Shown here in pieces: positions 43,812 to 52,245 of a stretch of 64,000 nucleotides of DNA. The DNA is taken from positions 930,001-994,000 of the forward strand of contig OZ007036.1 in the NCBI GenBank assembly GCA_963931655.1, given 5' to 3'. The translations under genes were made by a program, and so were the position numbers. The stretch comes from Butyricicoccus_B sp017886875. Its GTDB lineage: Bacteria; Bacillota; Clostridia; Oscillospirales; Butyricicoccaceae. Within the stretch, counting starts at the first letter, position 1. Each line of letters starts with the position of its first letter. The notes beneath the pieces are model-generated. The model worked only from the letters and a program-made list of their open reading frames with translations. It was not told the origin of the DNA and ran no database searches.

Positions 43812-44909
43812 TTACATACCAACTAAAGTTTTACCATACGCATCAGCTGCTAAAATCGCATCATAGACCATTTTAGGAGTTACTTCAAATGGCATATTAT
43901 GCATTGTGTCACCCTCTGCACAAGCAGCATTTGCAACCGCCATGATTTTTTCTTCGGTTACATCTTCAACACCCAGTTCTGCAAGAGTTATTGGCAAACC
44001 AAGCTCTGCACACCAGATAGCAATTTCATCAAGTTCTTCTTTTGATACATTTTCAAGGATAAGCTGGACAAGTGTACCAAATGCAACTTTTTCGCCATGA
44101 TATTTTTCATGACACTCCTCAAGCACAGTAAGACCATTATGCACAGCATGAGCAGCAGCAAGACCACCTGACTCAAAACCTATACCAGAAAGTAAAGTAT
44201 TAGCTTCTATAATCTTATCCACAGCCTGTGTATTAGCCTTAACTCTTAAAGCAGATTTAGCTTTTAAGCCCTCCTTCATAAGAGTGTCAAAACAAAGCTT
44301 AGCAAGTGCCAGAGCTGCCTGACCTGTTTTACCACCTGCACAACTTGTTGCACCAGAATTTGCACATGCACGAGCTTCAAAATAAGTTGCAAGAGCATCG
44401 CCCATACCAGCAATAGTTAAACGCATAGGGCTTTGTGCAATAATTTCTGTATCCATTAACACAAGGTTAGGATTTGAAGGTAAAAATAGATATTCTTCAA
44501 ATACGCCTTGCTCTGTGTAAATAACAGAAAGCGCTGAACATGGAGCATCAGTTGAAGCAATAGTAGGACAAATTACAACTGGTGTTTTACACTTATATGC
44601 TACAGCCTTAACTGTATCAAAAATTTTACCCCCGCCAACACCAATTACTATATCACAATTTTGTTCCTTGACAATATCACATAAGCGATTAATTTCACTC
44701 TTACAACATTCGCCATTAAAATATTCAAAAGCACAAGAAATACCAGCATCAGCAAAGCTATCTAAAATTGTTTGACCGCTTCTTTTGCGACCGTTTTCGC
44801 TTATTACAACTAAAGCCTTTTCACCGTAAACCTTTGCATATTTACCTAAGTTTTTAAGCTCACCTGCACCCTGTACATATTTGCTAGGACTTATAAAAAT
44901 ATTTGCCAT
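43812..44909 (-). CDS. gldA: Glycerol dehydrogenase-like iron-containing alcohol dehydrogenase
   Basis: 365 residues of the zinc- or iron-dependent GldA group, which oxidises glycerol to dihydroxyacetone with NAD or works in reverse. Motifs are VIGVGGGKIFDTVKAVAY near 92, PTIASTDAPCSALSVIY near 117 and three metal ligands: the Asp of GMGDALATYFEA and the His residues of AHAVHNGLTVLEE and KYHGEKVAFG. It follows gatZ on the same strand after 57 bases, with GGAGG upstream. Why it sits in an amino-sugar region is unclear; it may handle a triose or a related polyol. Confidence 0.85.
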   Translation of the reverse strand: MANIFISPSKYVQGAGELKNLGKYAKVYGEKALVVISENGRKRSGQTILDSFADAGISCAFEYFNGECCKSEINRLCDIVKEQNCDIVIGVGGGKIFDTVKAVAYKCKTPVVICPTIASTDAPCSALSVIYTEQGVFEEYLFLPSNPNLVLMDTEIIAQSPMRLTIAGMGDALATYFEARACANSGATSCAGGKTGQAALALAKLCFDTLMKEGLKAKSALRVKANTQAVDKIIEANTLLSGIGFESGGLAAAHAVHNGLTVLEECHEKYHGEKVAFGTLVQLILENVSKEELDEIAIWCAELGLPITLAELGVEDVTEEKIMAVANAACAEGDTMHNMPFEVTPKMVYDAILAADAYGKTLVGM

Positions 44910-44966
44910 AATCTAAAACCTCCTATAATAATTTATTTTATCATATGGCTAACTAATTATGTATAC

Positions 44967-46289
44967 TTAAATTAACTCTTTTTGATGAGTTGCATATAAA
45001 TACTCGTCCATAGTATTTATAATTCTATCCATAATTAGTGCTTCTGGATTATTTTCAAGCAAACCTTCACGCACTTTGGTATACTGAATAGGCATAAACT
45101 GGCTTAAAAGATTTAGTGGGATACCATATGTTGTTAGATTGCTAATAAGTGTGTTTTTAGCATTTTCAACTGGCTCAGTTGGCATATAATAACGGCAACG
45201 GTCAGAGAATGAATATTTGCGTTTTAACTTAATTTCTGCATCTGTGCCTTTGTAGTGCTTAGACCAATACTTAGTATCTTTTAGCATTTGCTCATCTAAA
45301 GTTTTAGAGAACTCACTCAGTTTTACATCTGTATCAGCTAGAAGTTCCTTTTCAATATTTTCAAGTGCAAAAACAGCTTCTCTCATAGCAAATGTAAGTG
45401 CCGGACCTACCTTTAGAATTCCAACGCCATCTTCTACAAGCTCACGCAGTTTAATTTTGGTTTGATAATCGGTTGAGTGACCTTCAAAAACAAGCTGTGG
45501 AAAATCTGCAATAGATGCCATAAGTTCTTTAGCTTTTTCTCTATCATATTCAGTGCAACCGCTATCTTTTTCCTCAACTCCAGGTTGAACAACAACTGCA
45601 ATTACATTTTCCCAAGCATGGTCAAGTCCATTGTCTAAAAATGCCTTTTTAAATGTAGCAACAGTATTTTTAAAGTCATCAACCTTTGTTACTTGTACAC
45701 CGTCATCAACACCGCCAACAGCACCACCTGGAATTGGTACTTCGCTACCTACAATATAAACAGGCTCAATAGCATCAGGATTTGTTTCAAGTAGTTTTTT
45801 ATAAGTTTCCTCAGCTACTTTTGCAAGTCTTGCACCTCTTTTAGCTATTGTTTCATCAGATAGACGTGTATTTGCATCATCATCTGCGACTTTCATACTT
45901 GTATCAATATGAATTTTGGTAAAGCCTGCACCCACATAATGACGAATAAGCTCCTCAGCTTCAAGCATAGCTTTTTCTTCTGGCAGACTTGCAAATGTTA
46001 AAGGTCCTAAATGGTCACCGCCTAAAAATAGCTTTGATTTATCAAAACCGATTTCATCGGCCATTTTATTTACAAAGTTTTTAAAATCCATAGGCTTCAT
46101 GCCAGTATAACCGCCGTTTTGGTCACACTGGTTTGCTGTGCTTTCAATTAAAACACAAGAATTATCTTGCATACCACGCTTTAATGCAGCTTTAATAACA
46201 TATCCATTTGCACTACAAACAGAATAAATCCCGACTGCTTTTCCCTGCTTTTGAAGTGTTACTATTTTCTTTAAAGGATTGCTATTCAT
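44967..46289 (-). CDS. gatZ: GatZ/KbaZ-like subunit of tagatose-1,6-bisphosphate aldolase
   Basis: 440 residues. It matches the GatZ/KbaZ family, a subunit needed for stability and full activity of the class II tagatose-bisphosphate aldolase. Motifs are GIYSVCSANGYVIKAALKRG near 20, IESTANQCDQNGGYTGMKP near 48, FLGGDHLGPLTFASLP near 87 and HIDTSMKVADDD near 124. It diverges from gatY, its expected partner, across an 80-base region with an inverted repeat. Confidence 0.92.
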   Translation of the reverse strand: MNSNPLKKIVTLQKQGKAVGIYSVCSANGYVIKAALKRGMQDNSCVLIESTANQCDQNGGYTGMKPMDFKNFVNKMADEIGFDKSKLFLGGDHLGPLTFASLPEEKAMLEAEELIRHYVGAGFTKIHIDTSMKVADDDANTRLSDETIAKRGARLAKVAEETYKKLLETNPDAIEPVYIVGSEVPIPGGAVGGVDDGVQVTKVDDFKNTVATFKKAFLDNGLDHAWENVIAVVVQPGVEEKDSGCTEYDREKAKELMASIADFPQLVFEGHSTDYQTKIKLRELVEDGVGILKVGPALTFAMREAVFALENIEKELLADTDVKLSEFSKTLDEQMLKDTKYWSKHYKGTDAEIKLKRKYSFSDRCRYYMPTEPVENAKNTLISNLTTYGIPLNLLSQFMPIQYTKVREGLLENNPEALIMDRIINTMDEYLYATHQKELI

Positions 46290-46318
46290 TTTACATTCTC
46301 CTTAATTTATGATATACT
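46289..46318 (+). promoter_or_regulatory. Candidate gatY promoter
   Basis: TTTACA (46289-46294), 18 bases, TATACT (46313-46318). The expected transcription start falls in the adjacent inverted repeat. Confidence 0.45.
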
Positions 46319-46320
46319 TA

Positions 46321-46340
46321 ATTAGCTAAATAAAGCTAAT
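46321..46340. promoter_or_regulatory. Inverted repeat between gatZ and gatY, candidate operator
   Basis: ATTAGCT-AAATAA-AGCTAAT is a perfect 7-bp inverted repeat with a 6-base spacer, midway between the divergent aldolase genes and just downstream of the gatY -10 box. Confidence 0.5.
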
Positions 46341-46367
46341 ATATTTTTAAAAATCGAGGTCTTTTTT

Positions 46368-47219
46368 ATGCCACTGGTTACAACAAATGAAATGCTTTTA
46401 AAAGCACAAAAAGAACATTATGCAGTAGGTGCATTTAATGCAGAAAATCTTGAAATGGTAATGGCTATTGTAGCAGCAGCCGAAAAATCCAATGCTCCTG
46501 TTATTATCCAAACCACACCTTCAACTGTTAAATATGCTGGACTTGATTATTACCTTGCAATGGTGAAAACCGCTGCAAATCGTGCAAACGTACCTGTTGC
46601 AATGCATTTAGACCATGGTGATAGCTTATCACTTGCTATGCAAGCACTTCGCACGGGTTATACATCAATTATGATTGATGGCTCACATGAGAGTTTTGAA
46701 GACAATATTGCACTAACACGCAAGGTTGTTGAAGCATGTAGTCCATCAGGCATCAGTGTAGAAGCTGAGCTTGGCAAAGTTGGCGGCAAGGAAGATGACC
46801 TTGACGGCGGTTCAGGTAATCCATATACAGACCCTGCTGAAGCTAAGGAATTTGTAGAGCGTACAGGCGTAAACTCACTTGCTGTTGCTATTGGCACAGC
46901 ACATGGGCTTTATAAAGGAACACCAAAGCTTGATTTTGACCGTTTAAGCGAAATCCGCAAAGTTGTTGATATTCCGCTTGTGCTTCATGGTGCATCTGGT
47001 GTACCTGATGAAGCTGTTCAGAAATCAATCGAGCTTGGTATTTGCAAGGTAAACTTTGCAACTGAACTCCGTATTGCATATAGCAACGGTGTTAAAGCAT
47101 ACATGCAAAAAGACCCTGAAGTGTTTGACCCTAAAAAATACAGCAAGGTTGGTATGGAAGAAGTTACTAAACTTGTCTGTGAAAAAATTGCACTCTGTGG
47201 CAGTAATAACAAAGCTTAA
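46368..47219 (+). CDS. gatY: Class II tagatose/fructose-bisphosphate aldolase
   Basis: 283 residues. This zinc aldolase cleaves tagatose-1,6-bisphosphate to DHAP and glyceraldehyde-3-phosphate. Metal and catalytic blocks are VAMHLDHGDSLSLAMQALR near 79, MIDGSHESFEDN near 104, VEAELGKVGGKEDD near 132, AIGTAHGLYKG near 175 and PLVLHGASGVPDE near 206. The size and its pairing with gatZ favour the tagatose (GatY/KbaY) rather than the glycolytic form, but fructose-bisphosphate activity is possible. Confidence 0.92.
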   Translation: MPLVTTNEMLLKAQKEHYAVGAFNAENLEMVMAIVAAAEKSNAPVIIQTTPSTVKYAGLDYYLAMVKTAANRANVPVAMHLDHGDSLSLAMQALRTGYTSIMIDGSHESFEDNIALTRKVVEACSPSGISVEAELGKVGGKEDDLDGGSGNPYTDPAEAKEFVERTGVNSLAVAIGTAHGLYKGTPKLDFDRLSEIRKVVDIPLVLHGASGVPDEAVQKSIELGICKVNFATELRIAYSNGVKAYMQKDPEVFDPKKYSKVGMEEVTKLVCEKIALCGSNNKA

Positions 47220-47224
47220 ATCTT

Positions 47225-47262
47225 ATGTCCTCCAGCGTTTAAAACTTTGGAGGACATTTTTT
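47225..47262 (+). terminator. Terminator after gatY
   Basis: A 10-bp perfect stem (47225-47234 with 47248-47257) followed by six T. Confidence 0.85.
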
Positions 47263-47263
47263 A

Positions 47264-47800
47264 TTATTTCATTTTTGAAAAAGCGATTAAGTGAATTATG
47301 CTGCAATATAGACCAAATAAAGCAAGAGCAATACTTAAAACCATAAGTGCAGAAGTATAATTTTCCATATAAGCATTTAAAACAACTAAAACTGCAAAAA
47401 CTATATAAAGTATTGCTAACATTATTACTTTATTTTTTTCTTTATTTTCGACTATATATTTTATAGGCGAAAGTCTACGCTCAAAATCTATATCTTTAGC
47501 AACTTCAAGTTCTTTTAAAAAAGACTTGCGGAATTTAAACTCTGCAAGCACTAAAGCCACCGCAAAAACTATTGAAGCTTGTAGCCATGTAAGGAAAGTA
47601 CCTGCACATAAAATTGCAGCAAAGAAAATTACTGCAAAGCGATTTTTAAAAAACAAAGCTTGATTTTCATGTTTTTTATCAACAATATAGCCTTGTTTAC
47701 TTATAAAATCATAGTAAATAGTGCGATTTTTCTTATCAGTATATATATTTTGACCTGAAAGCCTTATTTGAACCTTTTGTGTTTTTTTACCCATTACCAT
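47264..47800 (-). CDS. Four-helix membrane protein, unknown
   Basis: 178 residues. A charged N-terminal part (1-50; KTQKVQIRLSGQNIYTDKK) is followed by hydrophobic segments at about 54-70, 73-88, 125-142 and 150-170, forming two helical pairs around a charged middle. No motif is recognised. It starts 13 bases after the nagA stop and has a weak ribosome binding site, so it is probably expressed with nagA; a link to amino-sugar use is positional only. Confidence 0.6.
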   Translation of the reverse strand: MVMGKKTQKVQIRLSGQNIYTDKKNRTIYYDFISKQGYIVDKKHENQALFFKNRFAVIFFAAILCAGTFLTWLQASIVFAVALVLAEFKFRKSFLKELEVAKDIDFERRLSPIKYIVENKEKNKVIMLAILYIVFAVLVVLNAYMENYTSALMVLSIALALFGLYCSIIHLIAFSKMK

Positions 47801-47813
47801 CTATCCATTTCAT

Positions 47814-48953
47814 TTATAGCATTTCTTTGCCTCTGCAATATGTCTGCATTACATTGTAATCTTTATCAAGTACAACTAAATCAGCATCTAAACCAACTTT
47901 AATTGCACCTTTTCGGTCACTTATTCTCAGACAATCAGCAGGGTTTTTAGTACAAGCATTTATTGCTACATTAACAGGTACAAGAGCTTCTTCAATTAGA
48001 AGTCTTAAACCTTCATTTACTTTTAGTGTAGAACCAGCAAGACCACCTGTTGAAGTCAAATGAGCACTACCATCTACATAAATTTCGATTTCATTACCAC
48101 CGAATATAAACTTAGAGCCAGCAGGAGAACCCTTTGCCATAAGAGAGTCAGTAACTAAAATACCATAGTCAGCACCCTTTTCATTAAAAAATTGATTAAG
48201 TGCACTCAAAGTGGAATGGTTACCATCACAAATAACTTCACCATACATAGTTTTAAAGCGATTTGCAGCACCTACAAGACCATTTGCACGATGATTAAAA
48301 GGTGACATACCATTATAAACATGAGTCATACTTCTAGCACCATGAGCGAAAGCCATTCTTGCTTGTTCAAATGTAGCTGCTGAGTGACCAATGCTAACTA
48401 CAACACCATTTTGTGTGCAATAATGAGTTAGCTCGAAATTGTCATCTGTTTCGGTTGCCATAGTGATATATTTAATTAGACCTTTTGCAGCTTCTTGATA
48501 TTTTTTAAACTGTTCAACAGTAGGTTTCACAATATATTGTTCTGGTTGAGCACCTTTATACTTCATATCAAGATATGGACCTTCAAAATGCACACCTAAA
48601 ATTTCCGCACCAGTATAACCTTCCTCAACTACCTGTGCTACATTTTCAAGTGCTCTTGTTAAAACAAGCTCGCTTTGGGTAATTGTAGTTGGTAAAAGAG
48701 CTGTTACGCCTTCGCTTGGAATTTTTTCAACCCAATTTCTTAAACCTTCTGGATTAGCATCATTAGTATCAAAGCCATAAGCACCATGACAATGGATATC
48801 AATAAATCCTGGTAAAATTTTGTCTGTGCCATAATCTTTATCTACAGGCTTTGTATTATACTCATAAATATCCGAAATTTTGTTATCTTTAATCTCAATT
48901 TGTGCTGGAACAAACTGTTCTGCAATCCAAACACGTTTACTTTGAATAATCAA
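47814..48953 (-). CDS. nagA: N-acetylglucosamine/galactosamine-6-phosphate deacetylase
   Basis: Removes acetate from N-acetyl hexosamine-6-phosphates. It is 379 residues from a TTG start at 48953, chosen because AAGGAGG lies eight bases upstream; the longer frame runs through the divergent promoter. The amidohydrolase fold shows ILPGFIDIHCHGAYGFDTN with the HxH metal pair near 56, HFEGPYLDMKYKGAQ, HVYNGMSPFNHR and VTDSLMAKGSPAG with the catalytic aspartate. The PTS and AgaS genes nearby suggest GalNAc-6-P as the substrate, but the sequence alone does not separate AgaA from NagA. Confidence 0.9.
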   Translation of the reverse strand: MIIQSKRVWIAEQFVPAQIEIKDNKISDIYEYNTKPVDKDYGTDKILPGFIDIHCHGAYGFDTNDANPEGLRNWVEKIPSEGVTALLPTTITQSELVLTRALENVAQVVEEGYTGAEILGVHFEGPYLDMKYKGAQPEQYIVKPTVEQFKKYQEAAKGLIKYITMATETDDNFELTHYCTQNGVVVSIGHSAATFEQARMAFAHGARSMTHVYNGMSPFNHRANGLVGAANRFKTMYGEVICDGNHSTLSALNQFFNEKGADYGILVTDSLMAKGSPAGSKFIFGGNEIEIYVDGSAHLTSTGGLAGSTLKVNEGLRLLIEEALVPVNVAINACTKNPADCLRISDRKGAIKVGLDADLVVLDKDYNVMQTYCRGKEML

Positions 48954-48978
48954 AATTACTTCCTCCTTTTTATAGCAC

Positions 48979-49007
48979 TTGATTTTTCTGTGCATATACT
49001 CTAAAAT
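48979..49007 (+). promoter_or_regulatory. Promoter of the second AraC gene
   Basis: TTGATT (48979-48984), 17 bases, TAAAAT (49002-49007), within the divergent nagA-araC gap. Confidence 0.5.
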
Positions 49008-49053
49008 AATAGGAAAGTTGTACATTATGCCCGTTTTTTCAGAGGTCTTTACT

Positions 49054-50250
49054 ATGCAAAAAACAAATGAATTTTTATTTTCGCAATTTGGCTCTATATA
49101 TTTCCACCCTATCGCATCTGAACGATATGATTTAAGCTGTGAACAAATAAAAACAAACAATCATAAAACCAATATACTTTACAGCTTTCCATGTGAAGTA
49201 TACATTGAACCTACATATGGCATAGGCTCTATTTTAATAGGTAAAGAACCAAATAATTTAAGCAAATTCCCTATACATCATTGTTTGAAAATACAACCAA
49301 ATACATATTTTTATGTTGTTTCAAGAGTTGATATATTTAGTTTCTCTTTGCTTACCCCTGAAAATATAACTCCTAAAATTATAAAGCTTTCGGAAAGTTA
49401 TACCCCAGATGTTATTTCAATGCCTTTTCATATTTCACAAGTTTTTGATTGTTCTTATTTAACCCAAGAAACACCATGTACATTTTATAAAACACCGCAT
49501 AATTATCACGAACTTATATATGTGTGTGAGGGATATATTCGTATATCTGAACATAATGAAACAAATTACAACTTAAACCCACACGATTTAATACTATTAA
49601 GTCCAAATGAAAATATAAGCAGGCATTTTTCACTTAATACATCATGTTCATATCTTACAATAATACTTGATATTGAGCTTAAATCAAATGAACAGATTTT
49701 AAATGAAGTTTTCAGTTGTCCTGTTGAAATTCAATCTGTTTTATGGCAAATTGTTCAAGAAAGCACATCAGATTTTTACTATACACAAACGCTTATGTTA
49801 TGTCATTTGCATGAAATGTTATCTGATATACTTAGATTGGATTATGAAAAAAATCAACATCACCTACAATCAGATAACAATTTCCAAAACAATCAGCTTA
49901 AAAAAATATTATCCTATATGGACGCAAGAGTTACCGAACCACTTACAATAGAAGATATATGCCATGAATTTTTTATGTCAAGGTCATCACTTCAAACCTT
50001 ATTTAAAATAAATTTAGGTTGTTCACCAAAAAACTATCTTATAAATATAAAGCTACAAAAAAGTAAAGAGCTGATTCGCAAAAACGAACATACAATCAGT
50101 GAGATAGCGTATTTGCTTGGTTTCAGCTCAATTCATTACTTTTCAAGGCTATTTAAAAAATATTTTCAGATTTCACCGAGTGATTATGCTCGTGGAATAG
50201 AACCTGCATCACATAAAAATCATTTAGATGATGGTGCTGATGATTATTAA
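49054..50250 (+). CDS. AraC-family transcriptional regulator
   Basis: 398 residues from the ATG at 49054, which has AGAGG eight bases upstream; longer in-frame starts would overlap the promoter. The large N-terminal region ends in a cupin-like sensor (about 155-240: NYHELIYVCEGYIRISEHN). The C-terminal AraC domain (about 290-385) has LTIEDICHEFFMSRSSLQTL and EIAYLLGFSSIHYFSRLFKK. It diverges from nagA and converges with the PTS operon, so it is a good candidate regulator of the amino-sugar genes. It lacks a terminator directly after its stop. Confidence 0.87.
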   Translation: MQKTNEFLFSQFGSIYFHPIASERYDLSCEQIKTNNHKTNILYSFPCEVYIEPTYGIGSILIGKEPNNLSKFPIHHCLKIQPNTYFYVVSRVDIFSFSLLTPENITPKIIKLSESYTPDVISMPFHISQVFDCSYLTQETPCTFYKTPHNYHELIYVCEGYIRISEHNETNYNLNPHDLILLSPNENISRHFSLNTSCSYLTIILDIELKSNEQILNEVFSCPVEIQSVLWQIVQESTSDFYYTQTLMLCHLHEMLSDILRLDYEKNQHHLQSDNNFQNNQLKKILSYMDARVTEPLTIEDICHEFFMSRSSLQTLFKINLGCSPKNYLINIKLQKSKELIRKNEHTISEIAYLLGFSSIHYFSRLFKKYFQISPSDYARGIEPASHKNHLDDGADDY

Positions 50251-50252
50251 TA

Positions 50253-50528
50253 TTAACAAACACCTTGAATAGCATAGCGTAAAATTGTAATTACAACACC
50301 ATTGCTTATTTCAACATCAATTTTATCATCATTGATTTTTACTATTGTACCAAAAATTCCTCCGCCAAACATTATCTTTGCACCGACTTTAATTTGTTCT
50401 TGCAATACTTGCATAGAGTCTCGGCTTTTTTTCATATTTCTTGCAGATATAATTGTTACAATAAGAGCTGCTACACAAAGCAGAACACCAACTGTAACAC
50501 TTGTCCACAAAATTACTTCCCAATTCAT
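50253..50528 (-). CDS. yajC: YajC-family protein in the PTS operon
   Basis: 91 residues: one transmembrane helix (about 5-28), a charged stretch with NMKKSRDSMQVLQEQIKVG, then the YajC core IMFGGGIFGTIVKINDDKIDVEISNG. YajC is an accessory subunit of the SecDF-YajC translocon. Copies also occur in mannose-family PTS operons of streptococci that import glycosaminoglycan fragments, where their role is unclear. Here it is the last gene of the operon, after a large hairpin. No secD or secF is nearby. Confidence 0.82.
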   Translation of the reverse strand: MNWEVILWTSVTVGVLLCVAALIVTIISARNMKKSRDSMQVLQEQIKVGAKIMFGGGIFGTIVKINDDKIDVEISNGVVITILRYAIQGVC

Positions 50529-50553
50529 ATGTTTGGCTCCTTTTCGTTTATTG

Positions 50554-50590
50554 CCTGTTTCCCCAAGCTATAAAAGCTTAGGGAAACAGG
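50554..50590 (-). other. 16-bp hairpin between agaS and yajC
   Basis: The arms 50554-50569 and 50575-50590 pair fully in the minus-strand RNA, with one G-U; the plus-strand RNA has a C-A mismatch there. There is no T-tract on the minus side, so it does not look like a terminator of the operon. On the plus side TTTTTCATTTT follows, so it could end araC read-through. Confidence 0.6.
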
Positions 50591-50599
50591 TTTTTCATT

Positions 50600-51781
50600 T
50601 TACTTTCTTGTGTAAGGATATAAAGTTACACCCTTAACAACACGGTTTACTTCACCAGTTGGACATGGATTATCTGGAGTGATACCCATAGAAAGTGATT
50701 TTAAAACAGCTAATGTCTGAGCAAATAGAATATAATCAAGACCTAGCATAACACTTTGATAATCAGTATCAAGATTATAACAAACAGTGTAATCAGCAAG
50801 TTCAGAAGCAACTGTATCTGGCTTAGAGGTTACAACAACAATTTTATTGCCCTTACGCTGAGAGCTCATTTCCTTTAATAAATCAATTTCATATTGACGA
50901 GTGTAAGCATCATCGCTTAAATAAATAACAGTTAATGTGTTATCATCAACAATAGACTTAGGACCATGACGGAAACCAAGTGGAGTATCATACATTGTAA
51001 CAACTTTGCCTGCTGTCAGCTCTAGCATCTTAAGAGCAGACTCCTGAGCAATACCTTTTAAGCAGTTGCTACCAAGATATACAATTCTGTTAAAATCATA
51101 TTCATCAACAACATTTTGAGCTATTGTATAATTCTCGGTTAAGAACTTTTCACCAGCATCAGCAATCTTTTCTACCTCTGCGATAGCTTCATCAAGATTA
51201 TCAATGCAAAAACATAGATATGCTGCAAGATACATATTGCTAAAGCTTGAAGTCATAGCAAAGCTTTGGTCATGAGTTTCTGGTGTTAAGTTAATAGCAT
51301 AGCACTTATCTGTAGTTTGTGCACGCTTAGAAAGTGCACCTTCATGGTTACAAGTGATAAACAGATGATAAACATTATCACAAACAGCTTCTGCAACATC
51401 AATAGCACCAACGGACTCAGGAGAATTACCAGAACGACCAAAGCTAATAAGTAAAGTTGGCTTTGTGCGAGATAAGTAAGCCTCTGGAGTTGCAACTAAA
51501 TCGGTTGTACCATAAGATTTTACTTTGTAATTCATAAGGGTAGCAAGATGTGGGAATAATGCATTGCCTACAAATTCACTTGTACCTGCACCAGTTAGAA
51601 TAATATCAAAGTCTTCGCAGTCGGTTACATTTTTAATAAATGCTTTGATTTCGTCCTTAGCGTCCTTAATCTGCTGGCAGGTTTTACGCCATGTTGTTGG
51701 CTGCTGTGCGATTTCTGTTACAGTATAAACAGATGATGTTTCATTCATTTTTGCTTCGTCAATATTAAAAATTGTTTTCAT
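50600..51781 (-). CDS. agaS: AgaS-type SIS-domain sugar isomerase/deaminase
   Basis: 393 residues with two SIS domains. The first (about 40-200) has FDIILTGAGTSEFVGNAL and LISFGRSGNSPESVGAIDVA; the second (about 220-375) has RIVYLGSNCLKGIAQESALK and the catalytic-type DTPLGFRHGPKSIV. The AgaS group converts galactosamine-6-phosphate to tagatose-6-phosphate and ammonia. The neighbouring PTS, deacetylase and tagatose aldolase genes support this role over a GlmS-like one. GGAG lies upstream of the ATG. Confidence 0.9.
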   Translation of the reverse strand: MKTIFNIDEAKMNETSSVYTVTEIAQQPTTWRKTCQQIKDAKDEIKAFIKNVTDCEDFDIILTGAGTSEFVGNALFPHLATLMNYKVKSYGTTDLVATPEAYLSRTKPTLLISFGRSGNSPESVGAIDVAEAVCDNVYHLFITCNHEGALSKRAQTTDKCYAINLTPETHDQSFAMTSSFSNMYLAAYLCFCIDNLDEAIAEVEKIADAGEKFLTENYTIAQNVVDEYDFNRIVYLGSNCLKGIAQESALKMLELTAGKVVTMYDTPLGFRHGPKSIVDDNTLTVIYLSDDAYTRQYEIDLLKEMSSQRKGNKIVVVTSKPDTVASELADYTVCYNLDTDYQSVMLGLDYILFAQTLAVLKSLSMGITPDNPCPTGEVNRVVKGVTLYPYTRK

Positions 51782-51816
51782 TTTTTAGTAACTCCTTTTT
51801 ATATTAAAAGATTGTT

Positions 51817-52245
51817 TTAAATACCATCTTCAGGAATATCCTGAGCTACATTTACAAATTCATACTTTGCAATTTGCTCTACACCGCTTTCAAGAGCAGC
51901 CTTTGTTAGAGCATCTAGGTCTTCTTCAAACTTTCTTGTCATTGTCACTTCTAGCATCATAGACAGGTTAGTACCTGCTACAACATTTACATTTTGCATT
52001 TGAGTGCTAATTTCAGCCGCTTTGTTAAATGGAGTACCACCTAACAAGTCGCAAAGAATAAGCACACCACTACAATCCTTTAGATTATCGAGTGCTTTTC
52101 TCATCTCTCTATCTAAATCATCTAGGTTGTAAGTAGGCAAAAAATCAACATACTGATAATTTTCCTGTTTACCTGCAATTAAATCAACTGCACTTGTTAT
52201 ACCGCTACCAAAGTTTCCATGTCCTGTTACTAATAATCCAATCAT
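51817..52245 (-). CDS. PTS system, mannose-family EIIA component
   Basis: 142 residues of the EIIA-Man fold. The phosphorylated histidine is in MIGLLVTGHGNFGSGITSA (His9) and the typical VLILCDLLGGTPFNKAAEI lies near 64. It takes phosphate from HPr and passes it to EIIB. The start overlaps the stop of the preceding gene by four bases (ATGA). EIIA is encoded as a free protein, separate from EIIB. Confidence 0.93.
   Translation of the reverse strand: MIGLLVTGHGNFGSGITSAVDLIAGKQENYQYVDFLPTYNLDDLDREMRKALDNLKDCSGVLILCDLLGGTPFNKAAEISTQMQNVNVVAGTNLSMMLEVTMTRKFEEDLDALTKAALESGVEQIAKYEFVNVAQDIPEDGI

Noticed and set aside
47814..49160. Longer 448-codon frame for nagA
   Set aside because: The extra 69 codons would overlap the divergent araC start and promoter; a TTG with a strong ribosome binding site gives the normal family length.
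50554..50590. Hairpin as an intrinsic terminator of the PTS operon before yajC
   Set aside because: On the operon strand the stem is followed by CAATAAACG, not a T-run.
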